A stretch of DNA of 64,000 nt from Diplolepis rosae. Taxonomy: Eukaryota > Arthropoda > Insecta > Hymenoptera > Diplolepididae. How positions within the stretch are numbered: the stretch's first letter is position 1; every line of letters starts with the position of its first letter. The notes beneath the pieces were generated by a model, which saw only the letters and a list, made by a program, of their open reading frames with translations, was not told where the DNA came from and ran no database searches. Positions 1-11,253 of the stretch are shown piece after piece. Made by a program: the position numbers and the translations under genes. Where the stretch lies: NCBI GenBank assembly GCA_030998225.1, contig JAPYXD010000728.1, forward strand, positions 1,116,001 to 1,180,000. The letters are read 5' to 3'.

Positions 1-1137
1 TACTCTAAGACTATGTGTTATCTGTAACAGATGACGATAACAAAAATCTGTTGAAAGTCACTGACTATACTTTTGTCTGACCATGCCGATTTATTTATTT
101 CTATTTTTACAATATTTGTTAAAATAATGATAAGGTAGAAAATAAATATTTAGAGCTAGACCCTATAGTACCCGATACGTTGCAAATTCCGCACCGACAA
201 TGACATTTACGCACGTATATAAATATAAATGTGTCTTTCACGCAGCTTAAGAACGTTCAAGTTCATTCAACAATTGCATTGGATGTGCATGAATGTCCAG
301 TTCAATATTAAAGGAAAGTTCATGTACATTCAACAGTTCTTTCGCAACTCGCTCAACTTCTGATCTTCATAGAATATTGGTATTTTTCTGCAGAATCGTA
401 AGATGTTGAATGTACGCAATGTACAACCAAGACGCTTCTAACTTTTATTGAAGTACCTGTCGGATCTTCTGGTACAAAACTAGTTCTATATAATTTAATA
501 AACTTCTTTTTCCGTGCATACAAATACCCTGTTGATTATTTTGGAAGCTTCAAAATTATTGTAGCGTTCTTTTTGTTTGCTGTCGAATTCATCTTTTGGA
601 ATTATTTCTCTCAAGAGGTGGACGTAGTTATGTGGTTGCAATAGTATGAATAAAAATCCATTAAAAGCACTGAACTGAAATATAACCTAACTATGCCGTT
701 TCTATCATTTCTGCGTTCAAAGTTTCTGTATTTTGCTGTAGAATCAAAGGATGATAAATTTCCATTTGAAGACATGTTCAACCCCTTCATACACGCAAAC
801 CCAATGTTGATTATTTCAGAAGTTTCAAAATCTTTGCGCCACCTTTTTAGTATCTTTTGGAATACATCTTTTCAAAATTATATGTTTTGACAGGTCTACG
901 TCGTGTTATGTTATATGCTGAATTTTAATACCGGGTTTTAAGTGTTTTCATAGGCGCATGGTTTGCGGTGGTTTGTGTTCTATCGGGTCGATACTAGAAA
1001 TACATTGTTTATTCAAACAGAATGATGGAAAATTGCATAGTTGAAGAACTAAACCTTAGACGAGTTTATTAGACAATTTTTCCTATATATAACTCCATAA
1101 CGTTTACCAAAAAACGAGGAATCATACGTATTATTAA

Positions 1138-1900
1138 GACCTGATAATGGTAGATATACGTACATTTACATATACATGATTTTCAACGCCGAATATCTGA
1201 CTTTTTCGTTGTCCTAGAGTACTTTATATCCAATCTGTTGGTCAAAACATATGTTTCTAATTCATATCGTTATTTTGTTGATGTTAGAATGTTGTGTCAA
1301 CAATTTCTTGGGAATAACCTTTTGTGACCTGATAAGTTTGGATCTGCCAATTATAATGTATACAAATTTTGATGCTCTAAATATCCGATTTTACTGATAC
1401 TCGGTCTATCTAAAAACTCAACTGCAAGTTACTAATACACATTACTCGCTTATGCAAAGTACATAAAATCAATGTATTAAGTATTTGCATTGTTTTTCTA
1501 TGATTGAAATATATTACGACCCAATAACGCATGATCTACCTAATGTGGTGACCTGATAATACGTGATAGATATATTTATGCATATAGGGTGGCAATAGAA
1601 ATTTTGGTATTTACCTGAATATACTGCTACAATACGAATGAAATTCATAAAACGCATGTCTATCTCATTTATAAATTAGCCACAATCATTTAAAAACTTT
1701 CTTGGATAGAATCTTACAATTAACAACTTCAAAAAGTTGAAAAAACGTAGATGCGACCCGATATTTAGAGATCAGTACTTATTTTGTTATTCCTTCAAAA
1801 ATAATGGACCTATTTTTAAAAAAAATAGACCAAGGTCTAAATTAGAGCCTCCCAAGTCTGACAAACCATAAAAAAATAAGATACATCTCCGACCCGATAA
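1138..1900. repeat. Degenerate repeat with recurring GACCYGATAA word
   Basis: The word GACC(C/T)(G/A)ATAA, or a close variant, recurs at about 1138, 1326, 1518, 1550, 1755 and 1891. Several gaps are near 190 bases. Matching context words follow some copies, for example a further AATATC(T/C)GA-like word 50-60 bases downstream. This looks like an eroded tandem array. I cannot tell whether it belongs to the transposon or to the host DNA. Confidence 0.4.
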
Positions 1901-1911
1901 TACTAGTTCTA

Positions 1912-1938
1912 CATATATATATATATATATATATATAT
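1912..1938. repeat. (AT)n microsatellite
   Basis: An uninterrupted run of alternating A and T lies just before the pyrimidine tract of the putative 3' splice site. Confidence 0.9.
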
Positions 1939-1955
1939 CTGTCTCTTTTTTTCAG

Positions 1956-3395
1956 CACAAAGTCCGTAAAGTCAGAACGAATCTTGAAGATAAATATCAG
2001 CATTTTTTAGTGAATAACAAGGAGAAAGAAGAGGTTCCACGGAAAGAAGGGGTTCCAAAGACAGAAGAGAACGTTTTTGAAGCGGAATCAACTGACGTCG
2101 AATTTCAAGAACTTAGGCTACTGTCGTCAGAAAAGGACGACGAATTAATTGTTCCTGACGCGGAAATGGTGTCTTTTAGTAATACGGTATCTTTCGGTAC
2201 GCAGTTTGAAACGATTGCTCATAGTAATAATGTCTCTATAGGTACGCAGTCCGAAACGATAGGTGATAGTAATAAGGCACCGGTAGGTACGCAAACAGAC
2301 ATTGAAGCTGTCTCAGAATCTGCATTTCAAAAATATAAAAGTAATGTCAAAGTACACTCTGTATGTACACAGACTTCGAAAAACATGCTAAGAGAAGTTC
2401 AAAATGAAGAACAATGTAAAATGACGTGTTCGATATTGACCGAAAATTTGAAAAGTCCTGTCGAGCACTTTGAAAAATTGTTAGAGAAAGATGAACAAAA
2501 GTGTCCGTTTTATACAGGTTTACGCTTCCAACAAATTTTAATTCTTCTGTCCTTTCTGGGTCCTGCTTCTAATAATTTAATTTATTGGAATTCCACGAGA
2601 AAAAACGATGTAGATGAGAAATATAAAGCGAAACGTAAATTTACTCCCTTGCAAGAACTACTTCTTGTTTTAACGCGTTTAAGATGTGGCTTCCTTTTGG
2701 AAGATATGTCTTACAGATTTGAAGTTAGCGTTGGGCTTTTGAGTAGCATAAATATGACCTGGATTCAATTTATGTACCAAGAATTTTCAGAACAACTACG
2801 ACCAAGAATATTTGTTTTGAAGGAGCAAGTTGCGAAATATTTACCAGCAATTTTTAAAAGTTTTAAAAATCTGCGAGTAATTTTGGACTGTACAGAATTT
2901 TTTTGTGAGGCTCCTGCTAATTTTGAACATCAGGGAAATTTATATTCTCATTATAAAGGGCATACGACTTTCAAAGTGTTAATAGAATGCACACCGAACG
3001 GCGGTATAAGTTTCGTATCGGAAGTATATGAAGGATCCATTTCCGACCGCGAAATTGTTATAAAATCGAAACTGCCTGAGTATTTATTGCCCGGTGATGT
3101 AGTTCTTGCAGATAGAGGATTTACTATTCACGATCTTCTTGAAGAAGTAGGAGCGCATCTAAATATACCTCCGTTTCTTAGAAACAGAAATCGTTTCACA
3201 GCCCAAGAGGAAATCGCAACAAAGAAGATTGCTAAAGAACGAATATATGTAGAACATGTTGTTGGTAGGTTAAAGCAATTCCGAATTCTCCAAAGAACAA
3301 TACCACTAAATATGAGAGGGATAATTTCGCAAATAGTATTCGTTTGTGCATGTCTTGTCAATTTTCAAGATCCGATTGTTTTTGACGAAAAGTAA
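1956..3395 (+). CDS. DDE_Tnp_4 (HARBI1/ISL2EU-like) transposase, terminal exon
   Basis: This encodes a cut-and-paste DNA transposase. The frame is open from the 3' splice-like site at 1954-1955 to the TAA at 3395, and it has no convincing ATG near its start. I therefore read it as the last exon of a spliced gene whose N-terminal part, commonly a THAP finger in this family, is not in view. Residues counted from base 2010: three 15-residue repeats with GTQ cores (about 57-97), a helix-turn-helix of the HTH_Tnp_4 type (about 210-255), then the catalytic domain. Its acidic triad is visible as D293 (ILDCTEFF), D368 (VLADRGF) and E415 (YVEHVVGRLK), with the family NIPPFL signature between the last two. 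The catalytic region shows no frameshift, so it may be recently active. The gene extent at the 5' end is inference. Confidence 0.85.
   Translation, partial: HKVRKVRTNLEDKYQHFLVNNKEKEEVPRKEGVPKTEENVFEAESTDVEFQELRLLSSEKDDELIVPDAEMVSFSNTVSFGTQFETIAHSNNVSIGTQSETIGDSNKAPVGTQTDIEAVSESAFQKYKSNVKVHSVCTQTSKNMLREVQNEEQCKMTCSILTENLKSPVEHFEKLLEKDEQKCPFYTGLRFQQILILLSFLGPASNNLIYWNSTRKNDVDEKYKAKRKFTPLQELLLVLTRLRCGFLLEDMSYRFEVSVGLLSSINMTWIQFMYQEFSEQLRPRIFVLKEQVAKYLPAIFKSFKNLRVILDCTEFFCEAPANFEHQGNLYSHYKGHTTFKVLIECTPNGGISFVSEVYEGSISDREIVIKSKLPEYLLPGDVVLADRGFTIHDLLEEVGAHLNIPPFLRNRNRFTAQEEIATKKIAKERIYVEHVVGRLKQFRILQRTIPLNMRGIISQIVFVCACLVNFQDPIVFDEK
2178..2312 (+). repeat. 45-base in-frame repeat, three copies, in the transposase
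   Basis: Three consecutive 45-base units each encode a 15-residue block with a GTQ core. The third copy is the most diverged. The period keeps the reading frame. The repeat lies in the low-complexity N-terminal part, before the helix-turn-helix. Confidence 0.75.
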
Positions 3396-3428
3396 CATTT
3401 AAAAAAATATCCATGGGTACATAGTTAG

Positions 3429-3536
3429 AGATAAGTTACAATTGTAAATAATTTAAGTTAAGTTAAAATTGTGAATATTTGAAGATAAGCTTCAATTGCA
3501 GATAATTTAAGATAACTTTAAATTGTAAATAATTTA
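3429..3536 (+). repeat. 27-base tandem repeat, four copies
   Basis: Four head-to-tail 27-base units, each beginning AG(A/T)TAAG-like and ending ATTTA or ATTTGA, start 33 bases after the transposase stop codon. All three frames contain stops, so it is not coding. It would lie in the transposase 3' UTR or the 3' part of the transposon. Confidence 0.85.
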
Positions 3537-4281
3537 TCATTCTCAGACATGCTTCTTATCATAGGTTGTAATGTAATATAATCGAAAAATAAGATTGTCA
3601 AGTACTGGAAAGAAAGAATATTTTATTTCCTCTTCCTTAAATTCAAAACAAAAAGTTTTTTGGTTTCATCGTTACTTGTAATGAATTCTATATTAAATAA
3701 CTCGTCAATTAACATTAGCGAAGACAATATTCAAAATTTATAATTAAATTATAAGATGAGTATAAGAGAAATTCTTGAGTACGAAAAACGCTCATTTCTA
3801 TATTTTATGTGAAAGTATATAACTGCATAGTACAGAATTTTTTCGTATTAAATTATATTTGGTTCGTTTTCAACTTAATCATCCTATAACATAAAATATA
3901 AGACCATTTATATGTACTTGAAAAATATTTTCAACGCATTATTTTAACAGAAATAATAAATGAATCATATTCTTTGGTACATAAAACTGATTGCTTTTAA
4001 ATTTCTTAAAACGTACTATCAATATGCCGTATGAACACATCAACTGCCTTATCCTACTTAACACAACGTAACTCGTCTTCTTTTTACACAAAGTGCTTTA
4101 AAAGCAACACTGAAAACTATAAACATTCACTTGTATGAAATAACAACAATAAATAGAATTTTCATTTTCATCTTAATGCGAAAATTTTAATGTTGAAAGA
4201 AAATAAATAATACTGTAATTATATGCATAAATTATTAATTACACGAAGTCATTGAACGAAAAGTCAAAAGGTATTAATTGC
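3537..4281. other. AT-rich spacer
   Basis: No gene, LTR or terminal inverted repeat is visible. I looked here for a 5' LTR matching 10943-11253 and found none. Confidence 0.6.
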
Positions 4282-4347
4282 CTAGGTGCTCGCATCTCGA
4301 AATATTCGGGAGATAAATAAATAGCTCCAGCGTAGACACTACAGGCA

Positions 4348-5857
4348 ATGGCGACAATGATTCGAGAGATGAAAGATAAGATCAATCAGAAAATACAATA
4401 TGAAAGTGAGAAAAAAGATAGGTTGAATGCAGAAAAGGAAGGACAGATTCAATCAAGATTCCAGCGCATAGAAACAGAGATGAGCCGTATGGCGCAACGG
4501 AAGAACGTCGCAATAGAAGCGTGGGGTCAGAGGAAGAGGAGTCCAAATCATGGCAATGGACAAAGAAGACCTACAAGCAGCCCCAGAAGTGTGGTAAGAG
4601 ACGAAAGTACAAGAAGATCAGAAATTGAATACATTCTACAGGAATGCAGAGGAGATAACAACCCGATGCAATATCTGAACCAGATTAGGCAATATTGGGA
4701 GGCGGTGCAACCTCTCGACGACGAAGCGCACTACTTACTTGAACGCTCGATATCAGGACCAGCAGGGAACTGGTTGCAGGTAGTAAAAGGGGAGGTAAAC
4801 AGCTTTCGAACATTTGAAAGCAAATTACTCAAGAGGTACTGGGAACAACAGGCCTAATATGAAATAAGAAGGAAGATAGAATCTAGATGCTTCACAGCAG
4901 GCAAAGACACATCACGCGCCGAATATGCAACCATATATAACCAAATAATACGTAAATACAAAGTACCTAGAAGTAATTCATAACAAAATAAGATATTGTA
5001 ATCAAAAGAAGAACCAAGAAATTCACAGTTTCATAATAGAAATGAGGCAGTTATTCGAGAAATTAGAACCACCTCCCTTCTTAGAATGGCAATTAAAAAA
5101 AGTGTAAGAGAATTTAAGACTCGAATACAAAATTTACATCACAAAAAATTCATTCAAAAACTTTACAGAATTAGAAATAGTAGGAAGAGAATCGGAAGCT
5201 GAAATGGAAAAATCCAGACTAAAGGGACAACAAATTAAAATAATAGATATAAACCAGGAACAACAGCATAGTCAAGACTACAAAAATAATTATGAAAGAC
5301 AGAATAACTTTAGACATGAATTACAAAACACACAAAACAGACTACAATTCCAACCAAGATATACCAACAACAATTTGAGATATTTCTACAACAACCAGAG
5401 AAAACAAAATACATACCCACAATATCGAGATATTAACGAATTTCAAAATAGAATAAGATTCAACCATAACCAAAATTACAGATACCCAAATCCAAACAAT
5501 TGGGCTGGGAAAAAGGAAAATCAAATAGCCAGATACAACAACAAACAACAGCTACAATGGAACCCCAAATTACCAGAACTAACATAAGACCTGAGAGACG
5601 AAAAACAAAGAAAGGAACTAGAGGACATGAAACAAAAAAAACAAGAAACAAATGAAAGCAATAAAGGAAGAGATCAAGAAAATAAAAAATGGGAATTGAA
5701 CCCAAAGGCTAGAGAGTTCACCCAGTACAGAGAACAAAAAAGAGAAAACAGTAGCAATACAGCACAACAGCTAATAAGATGTTACAATTGCGGAGGCAAA
5801 GGACATATGCAACGCGACTGTTGGTACAGTCAGGGAAACGCAAACGGAGGCTACTAG
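4348..5857 (+). pseudogene. gag of the first gypsy element, disrupted
   Basis: This is the structural capsid/nucleocapsid gene. The ATG at 4348 opens a Lys/Glu-rich coiled-coil-like N-terminus followed by a retrotransposon-gag-like block (QYLNQIRQYW to LLKRYWEQQA). A TAA at about 4855 and further stops near 4981 and 4996 break this frame. The reading then continues in another frame, 5204-5857, with one more stop at 5585. That part is Asn/Gln-rich and ends in a CCHC zinc knuckle (CYNCGGKGHMQRDC, about 5781-5820). At least one frameshift is needed to join the two halves. It overlaps the pol frame by about 79 bases, as expected for a gag-pol frameshift arrangement. Confidence 0.8.
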
Positions 5858-8800
5858 AGGCGAATAGTAGCCCGCAGAAATACCAAACCTTATCGCCAAA
5901 GAAAACCGAAACACACAACACACCAGACGAAACGAGAATGCACATAATAATAAAATGGGAAAATACAAAATATAAAGTATTAGTGGACACAGGTGCAACC
6001 CACTCGTATATCATCAAAGAATTCTTTAAACAAATAGAAAAATTAGACTACGAAATCAAAAAACCAAGCAACAACAAATTAATAGTTGCAAATGGTCAAA
6101 AATTAGAGATAATGGGACAAATATTGATCCCGATTGAGGTAGGCCACACAAAAAAATATTTATTATTTAGGCTGGTACCCGAACTGAAATCTACAGGAAT
6201 CTTAGGAACAGATATGATAGAAAGACTGGGCCTAAAGCTAGATTTCTAAAAGAAAAACTGGTGGCTACTAGAAAAACCACAAATAAAATACAAAATAGAA
6301 ACAGACACCAAGGAAAATGAAATAAGAGAAAACGAAAGGGAAAATATAGGAGACGAGAAAAAAACAAAAAACTTACAATGGAGAGAAATACTCACTAGTA
6401 CCCCAGCCAACCATACCCGACCTGAAGTCGTCCAGACAAGGGACACAAAATGGTCCAAAATACCAGTAAGACAGAGAAGTCTAATCCCACAAGAAAATAA
6501 AGAACAGAGGCAAGAAGTCGCTAGTTCTAGTCCCTTAGAAAAAGAAAACGTAATACAAACAGCTGTCAAAGCAAAAACCAAGAGTGAAGATAAACAAACA
6601 GTAAAGGAAATAGAGAAAGAACCCGAAAAGGAAATAAAAAATAAATTAAAACTGAAAAGAGAACGAAACGAAGAAAGCAAGAATGAAGAAGTATCGAGGG
6701 AAAGAAAAGAAACAGAAAACGAAAAATGCGAGGGAATAATTGAACTAAACGAAAACCAAGGACAACAATTAAGAAAATTAATCGAAAGAAAGGTTAACAA
6801 AACAGGAATAAAACTACAACCTACGCACATGAAAGAACACGAAATAAACGTACAGGGCCACGAACCAATTAAACAAAGATATTACCATGTCTCACCCAAA
6901 GTAAAAGAATACATGTTCGAAGAAATAGATAAAATGTTGGAAGAAGACATAATTGAACCCTCAGACAGCGATTGGTCAAACCCAGTAGTTATGATCAAGA
7001 AACCAAACGGAAAATATAGATTCTGTTTAGATTTCAGAAAGGTAAACAAAATAACGAAAAAAGACCTATACCCGATACCAATCATGACGGAAATTTTGGA
7101 CGCACTAAGGTCAGCAAAATACATATCAAAAATCGAACTCAGGTCGGCATACCACCAAATACCACTAGAAGAACAATCAAAAAAGATAACAGCATTCACA
7201 GTGCCAGGAAAAGGAATGTACCAATTTAAAAGAATGCCATTCGGATTGACAAACGCTCCAGCTACATTCCAGCGCTTAATGGATAAAATAATAACACCAG
7301 ACCTAAAACCCAGTGTATTCTGCTACGTAGATGACATAATTATAGTGACAAAGAACTTCGAAGAACATTTAAAAACTTTAGAAACAGTTCTAGAGAAAAT
7401 TAACCAAGCAGGATTAACGATAAATCTGGAAAAGTGCGAATTTGGATGCTCGGAAGTAAAATACTTAGGATTTGTAGTAAATGAAAAAGGACTATTAATG
7501 GACGAAGACAAAATAAAACCTATTCTAGAATTCCCAACACCAAAAAATGTGAAACAACTACAAAGAGTTATAGGAATGACATCATGGTACAGAAGATTCA
7601 TACCAAAATTTTCGGAAATAATGGAACCTTTATACACACTATTAAGGAAAGGAATAGAATGGAAATGGGACATAGAACAAGAACAAGCATTAGAAGAAAT
7701 AAAAAAATTACTAACGACAAAACGAATACTGGCATGCCCTAACTGTCATCATCCATTCCAACTCGAAACCGATGCAAGCGATACGGGACTAGGAGCCGTC
7801 CTAACCCAAAACATAAATAACGAAAACCATGTAATAGCATTCGCAAGCAGAAGCCTCAACGAAGCGGAAAAAAAATACTCAACATCAGAAAAGGAATGCC
7901 TAGCAGTAGTGTGGGCAATACGGAAATTCAGACCCTACCTAGAAGGATATACCTTCAAAGTAATAACAGACCATATTGCTTTAAAATAGCTGCATAATTT
8001 AAAATACCCAACGGGACGACTAGTAAGATGGGCACTGGAACTACTAGAATACGACTACGAGATAATATACAGAAAACGCTCACTAAATTATGCTCCAGAC
8101 GCCCTATCAAGAACAAGCGAAAAGTTAAATTCAACAGCAAGTACGCTAGCGCTAATAAAAGAAACAAAAAAGAACAAAACAAGCGAAGTTAAGGATGAAT
8201 GGTATAGTCACAAACTAAAACAAGTAAAGAAAAAACCAACAGAAAACCCAAACTGGCAAATAAGAGACGACCAACTTTATTTCTTCAGACCAGATCCGTT
8301 AAAATCAAGCTTGAACCTGGATAATAATCCCTGGAAACTAACAATACCAAAGGAACTAAGAGAGCAGGTACTATCAGAAAACCATGATAATAAACAAGCA
8401 GGACACTTGGGCATGGAGAAAACATATGCAAGAATCGCAGAGAACTATTTTTGGCCAGGAATGTATTCAGAAACATTAAAATACGTGAAAGAATGCGACA
8501 CATGCCAAAGAATTAAACCAAGGGTGAACAATCAGGTAGGACTACTGGGAAAAAGAATAATCGAAGAACCATGGACAGTAGTAGCAGCAGACATAATGGG
8601 CCCACTGCCGAGGTTAAAAGCTAAAAACCAATATATACTTGTTTGCGTAGACATGTTCACCAAATGGGTGGAAATAATTCCAGTAAACAACAAAGTAGCA
8701 ACAACGATAGAAAAGGAATTCCACAGAAAAATCATATCGAAGTGGAGAACACCAAGAATATTGTTTACAGACAACGGCAAAGAATTCGTGAACAAAATCA

Positions 8801-9432
8801 TGGTGAAACTAACGCAAAACTTCGGAATACGACATTCGAAAACACCACGATACCACCCACAATCAAACCCAACAGAAAGATGTAACAGATCAATAAAAAC
8901 GGCGATCAAGGCATACCTTGAAAAAGACCATAGAGAATGGGATGAAAATTTGGAAGACCTACAATTCGCGCTAAATACAAGTAAACATGGGTCAACAGGT
9001 TTCACACCAGCATTCTTAAACTTTGGAAGGGAATTAGAACCAATTCAAACCTTAAACAAAGATCTAATAAACATAGAGGAAATAGAATCACATGAAGTAG
9101 GGAAGTGGGTAGAGAGGCTAAACAGGTTGAAAATAATAAAAGACGAAGTACAGAAAAATTTAGAATTAGCAAATGAAAGACAGGCAAAATATTATAACCT
9201 AAGACGTAGACCAATTAGCTACGAGATAGGGGAACAGGTACTAAGAAGTGAAAAAACCTTGTCAAATAAAGCAGATAATATAGCAAAAAAGTTAAATAAA
9301 AATTTCGAGGGCCCATTTTTCATAAAAACAAAAATCTCACCGACAATTTACGAAATAAAAAACAAAAAAGGTAAGTCACTTGGCAATTGGAACATAAAAG
9401 ACATTAAAAAATATATAGAGAAAATTAAGTAA
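5779..9432 (+). pseudogene. pol of the first gypsy element, two in-frame stops
   Basis: One frame runs through the whole polyprotein, broken by a TAA at 6247-6249 and a TAG at 7987-7989. The retropepsin motif is LVDTGATHSY (about 5980). A long Glu/Lys-rich spacer separates it from the RT, which has the usual MPFGLTNAP block and an intact YVDD box (about 7324). RNase H follows (ETDASDTGLGAVL, SEKECLAVVWA). Integrase has an HHCC zinc region ending in CDTCQ, and its catalytic residues are seen in AADIMGP, FTDNGKEF and NPTERCNR. The C-terminus ends at 9432. The RT and integrase active sites look intact, so the element could have been mobile fairly recently. Confidence 0.9.
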
Positions 9433-9496
9433 ACAAATAGAAACACACATAAAATAGTAAATAGACAGAACCGATACAGACACAACAGAAATAATT

Positions 9497-10312
9497 ATGT
9501 TAACAGATGATGGAGCAGAAACTAAACCTGAAGTGCGAGCGATGTTATCGAGAGATAACAGTGGCAGAAGCCTTAGAACACAAATGCCCGAGACTACTTG
9601 ACCTACTCGAGACTCGGAATCACCAGAAGAAGAAAAAGAAAGAAAAGAAGAAATAAGAAGAAGAGAGGAAGCAAGAAAAGAAATAGAATTGAAGAATGAG
9701 TTTAAGAAGATACATAGAGAGGAAAAACTAAAACAGGAGGGAAAAGAACCCGAAGTGAAAAAAGAAAAGAAAATGCAAGAAGAAATACTAAAGATAATCG
9801 AAGAAACCAGAGAAAAAATGGGAATAAGAAGTTATGAAGAAGAAAAAAAAGAATGGGAAGAAAAGAAGAGACAAGAAGAAGACTTAATAAAATGGAGAAA
9901 AGAAAAGCTGCAAAGAATATATACAAATGAAATAGAAGAAGAAGACAGGAAAAGAGAACAAGAAAAATACGATAAAGAATGGAAGAAACACAGAGAAGAA
10001 CTTAGACGGTGGGAAGAAAGTCAAGAGCAAGAAAGAAGAGCCTGGAACGAAGAAAGAGAAAAAGAGAAAGAAGAAAAAATAATGTTCCAAAAAATAAGAG
10101 AAGAACAAGAAGAAAGGGAAAGAAAAACATGGAACGAAGGAATAGAAAGAAAAAAGAAAGAACTGAGAGAGAAGAAAGAACGCGAAGAAAAAGAAAAAGA
10201 ACTAAGAAAAGCACTGGAAGAATTACAAAAAGACACGGACAGTGACAGCGACACAGAATCAGACGATTCAACAAAAACAATAATTTACGTAGGAAATAAA
10301 AACGAAAACTAA
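9497..10312 (+). pseudogene. ORF3: charged coiled-coil protein, one in-frame TGA
   Basis: A frame beginning with ATG at 9497 runs to TAA at 10312 with one TGA at 9599-9601. The product is dominated by Glu, Lys and Arg in patterns typical of a long continuous alpha-helix or coiled coil, and ends in an acidic Ser/Asp-rich tail (DSDSDTESDD). It has no signal peptide or membrane segment, so it is not an envelope, although it occupies the position of env. I do not recognise the family. The strong bias may indicate an RNA- or protein-scaffolding role, which is inference. It starts 65 bases after pol. Confidence 0.6.
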
Positions 10313-10370
10313 AAAACTGTGTTTTTAAGATTACATTGATTTAATAGAAAAGGTTCAAAATAATAAAATA

Positions 10371-10455
10371 CTTTTTTTTTTCTTTTCTTCTCTTCGTTTG
10401 TGCATCAATTTGAGGCAAGGGAGAATCAAAACAAAATTTTTTTTTTCTTTTCTCG
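10371..10455 (+). repeat. Duplicated pyrimidine tract between ORF3 and ORF4
   Basis: Two similar T-rich segments (a T run, then CTTTTCT and a CGTTTGT word) lie about 65 bases apart. They could provide branch-point/polypyrimidine context for splicing into the next ORF, or be a simple tandem duplication. Confidence 0.5.
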
Positions 10456-10569
10456 TTTGTATAAATAATTAAAATAAATAAATAAAATCAAGCAAATCGT
10501 TTTTGTTTACAGTAATATAATAGTTTAAATGTTTAGAAGTAGGTAAACTATTTGATTTCAGGTACGGCA

Positions 10570-10914
10570 ATGGAGGGCATCGAGATGTGGGAGTGCAGGT
10601 TCTGCGAAAGAAGAGTGCCAAAGGAGTTATATATATTCCATGACACCTTCTGCAAGAAAACACCAAACAGGATCAGAAACTACCATACAACACCAAACAC
10701 CGCGAAAACCAAATATATGAGGGGCGGGTGGATGGATATAAGTAAAAAATTCAAGAAAATCATAGAAATTAGCGTGGAAAAGAAAAGAAAACCAACGAAG
10801 GAAAACAGCCAGAACGAAGAAGACACATACATTACACTAGACATAGAAACAGACCCAATCTGCCTGGAGTTCGAGGAAGAAATACAAAAAATACAGAAAA
10901 AATGTTGGGAATAA
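10570..10914 (+). CDS. ORF4: small C2HC zinc-finger protein of the gypsy element
   Basis: ATG at 10570 opens 114 codons. A 3' splice-like site (TTGATTTCAG ending at 10561) sits nine bases upstream, so the ORF may be expressed from a spliced subgenomic RNA. The N-terminal finger WECRFC...FHDTFC has spacing C-x2-C-x12-H-x3-C, like the zf-C2HC_2 fold. The middle is basic and the C-terminus acidic and helical. It lies between ORF3 and the polypurine tract, 28 bases before the LTR. Its role is unknown; nucleic-acid binding is inference from the finger. The frame is intact. Confidence 0.6.
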   Translation: MEGIEMWECRFCERRVPKELYIFHDTFCKKTPNRIRNYHTTPNTAKTKYMRGGWMDISKKFKKIIEISVEKKRKPTKENSQNEEDTYITLDIETDPICLEFEEEIQKIQKKCWE

Positions 10915-10930
10915 ACCACAACCCGATCAG

Positions 10931-10942
10931 GGGGAGGGGGGT
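10931..10942 (+). promoter_or_regulatory. Polypurine tract of the gypsy element
   Basis: A G-rich purine run directly precedes the TGTAAC start of the LTR, where plus-strand DNA synthesis is primed in this element class. Confidence 0.75.
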
Positions 10943-11253
10943 TGTAACGAGGTTACACTAACGCCCCATGAGGACACAGCCCTGCGACCGGAATTCGGGG
11001 GAACTCGGTCCGGCATGCCCTACGATCACGCGCTGTCGCCGATAACCTGCGTGTAGTGAGTTGGGATCTAGGTCAGTGTGTCACTACCAGTTGTTGACTA
11101 CCTTTTGGTTTGCCTTTGGACTGTGCTTCGGAGTGTCGTGCGACAGACTTGTAAGTTTAATAAATCTGGTTACCACGATTGTGATTTTTATTTAGTGTGC
11201 ACCTTCTCGGCGTCCCCTCCTTTTCCCCTCCTCAGTTTGCGATCCCGGTCACA
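10943..11253 (+). repeat. 3' LTR of the first gypsy element
   Basis: The segment starts TGTAAC after the polypurine tract and ends in CA (CCCGGTCACA). It is GC-richer than its surroundings and holds an AATAAA-type signal near 11160. The exact right edge is inferred, since there is no 5' LTR to compare. Confidence 0.7.

Larger units (their letters stand above)
1..1955. other. AT-rich non-coding DNA upstream of a transposase exon
   Basis: I see no supported gene here; the open frames are short and lack protein-like content. The second half holds a degenerate repeat and an AT microsatellite, annotated separately. A 3' splice-site-like sequence (pyrimidine run then CAG, ending at 1955) closes the stretch, so part of it may be an intron of the transposase gene that follows. 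Confidence 0.6.
4282..11253 (+). mobile_element. Ty3/gypsy element with 3' LTR only
   Basis: The order is gag, pol (protease, RT, RNase H, integrase), a coiled-coil ORF, a C2HC-finger ORF, a polypurine tract and one LTR. The RT-RNase H-integrase order is that of Ty3/gypsy. The left boundary is set only by the change in base composition before gag. No sequence resembling the 3' LTR is found upstream, so the 5' end was lost by truncation or recombination. The pol frame has just two in-frame stops across 3.6 kb, whereas gag is more eroded. Confidence 0.85.

Noticed and set aside
5342..6830. Several minus-strand hydrophobic frames opposite gag and the pol spacer
   Set aside because: They are complements of Asn/Gln/Lys/Glu-rich coding sequence, which always read as hydrophobic on the other strand.
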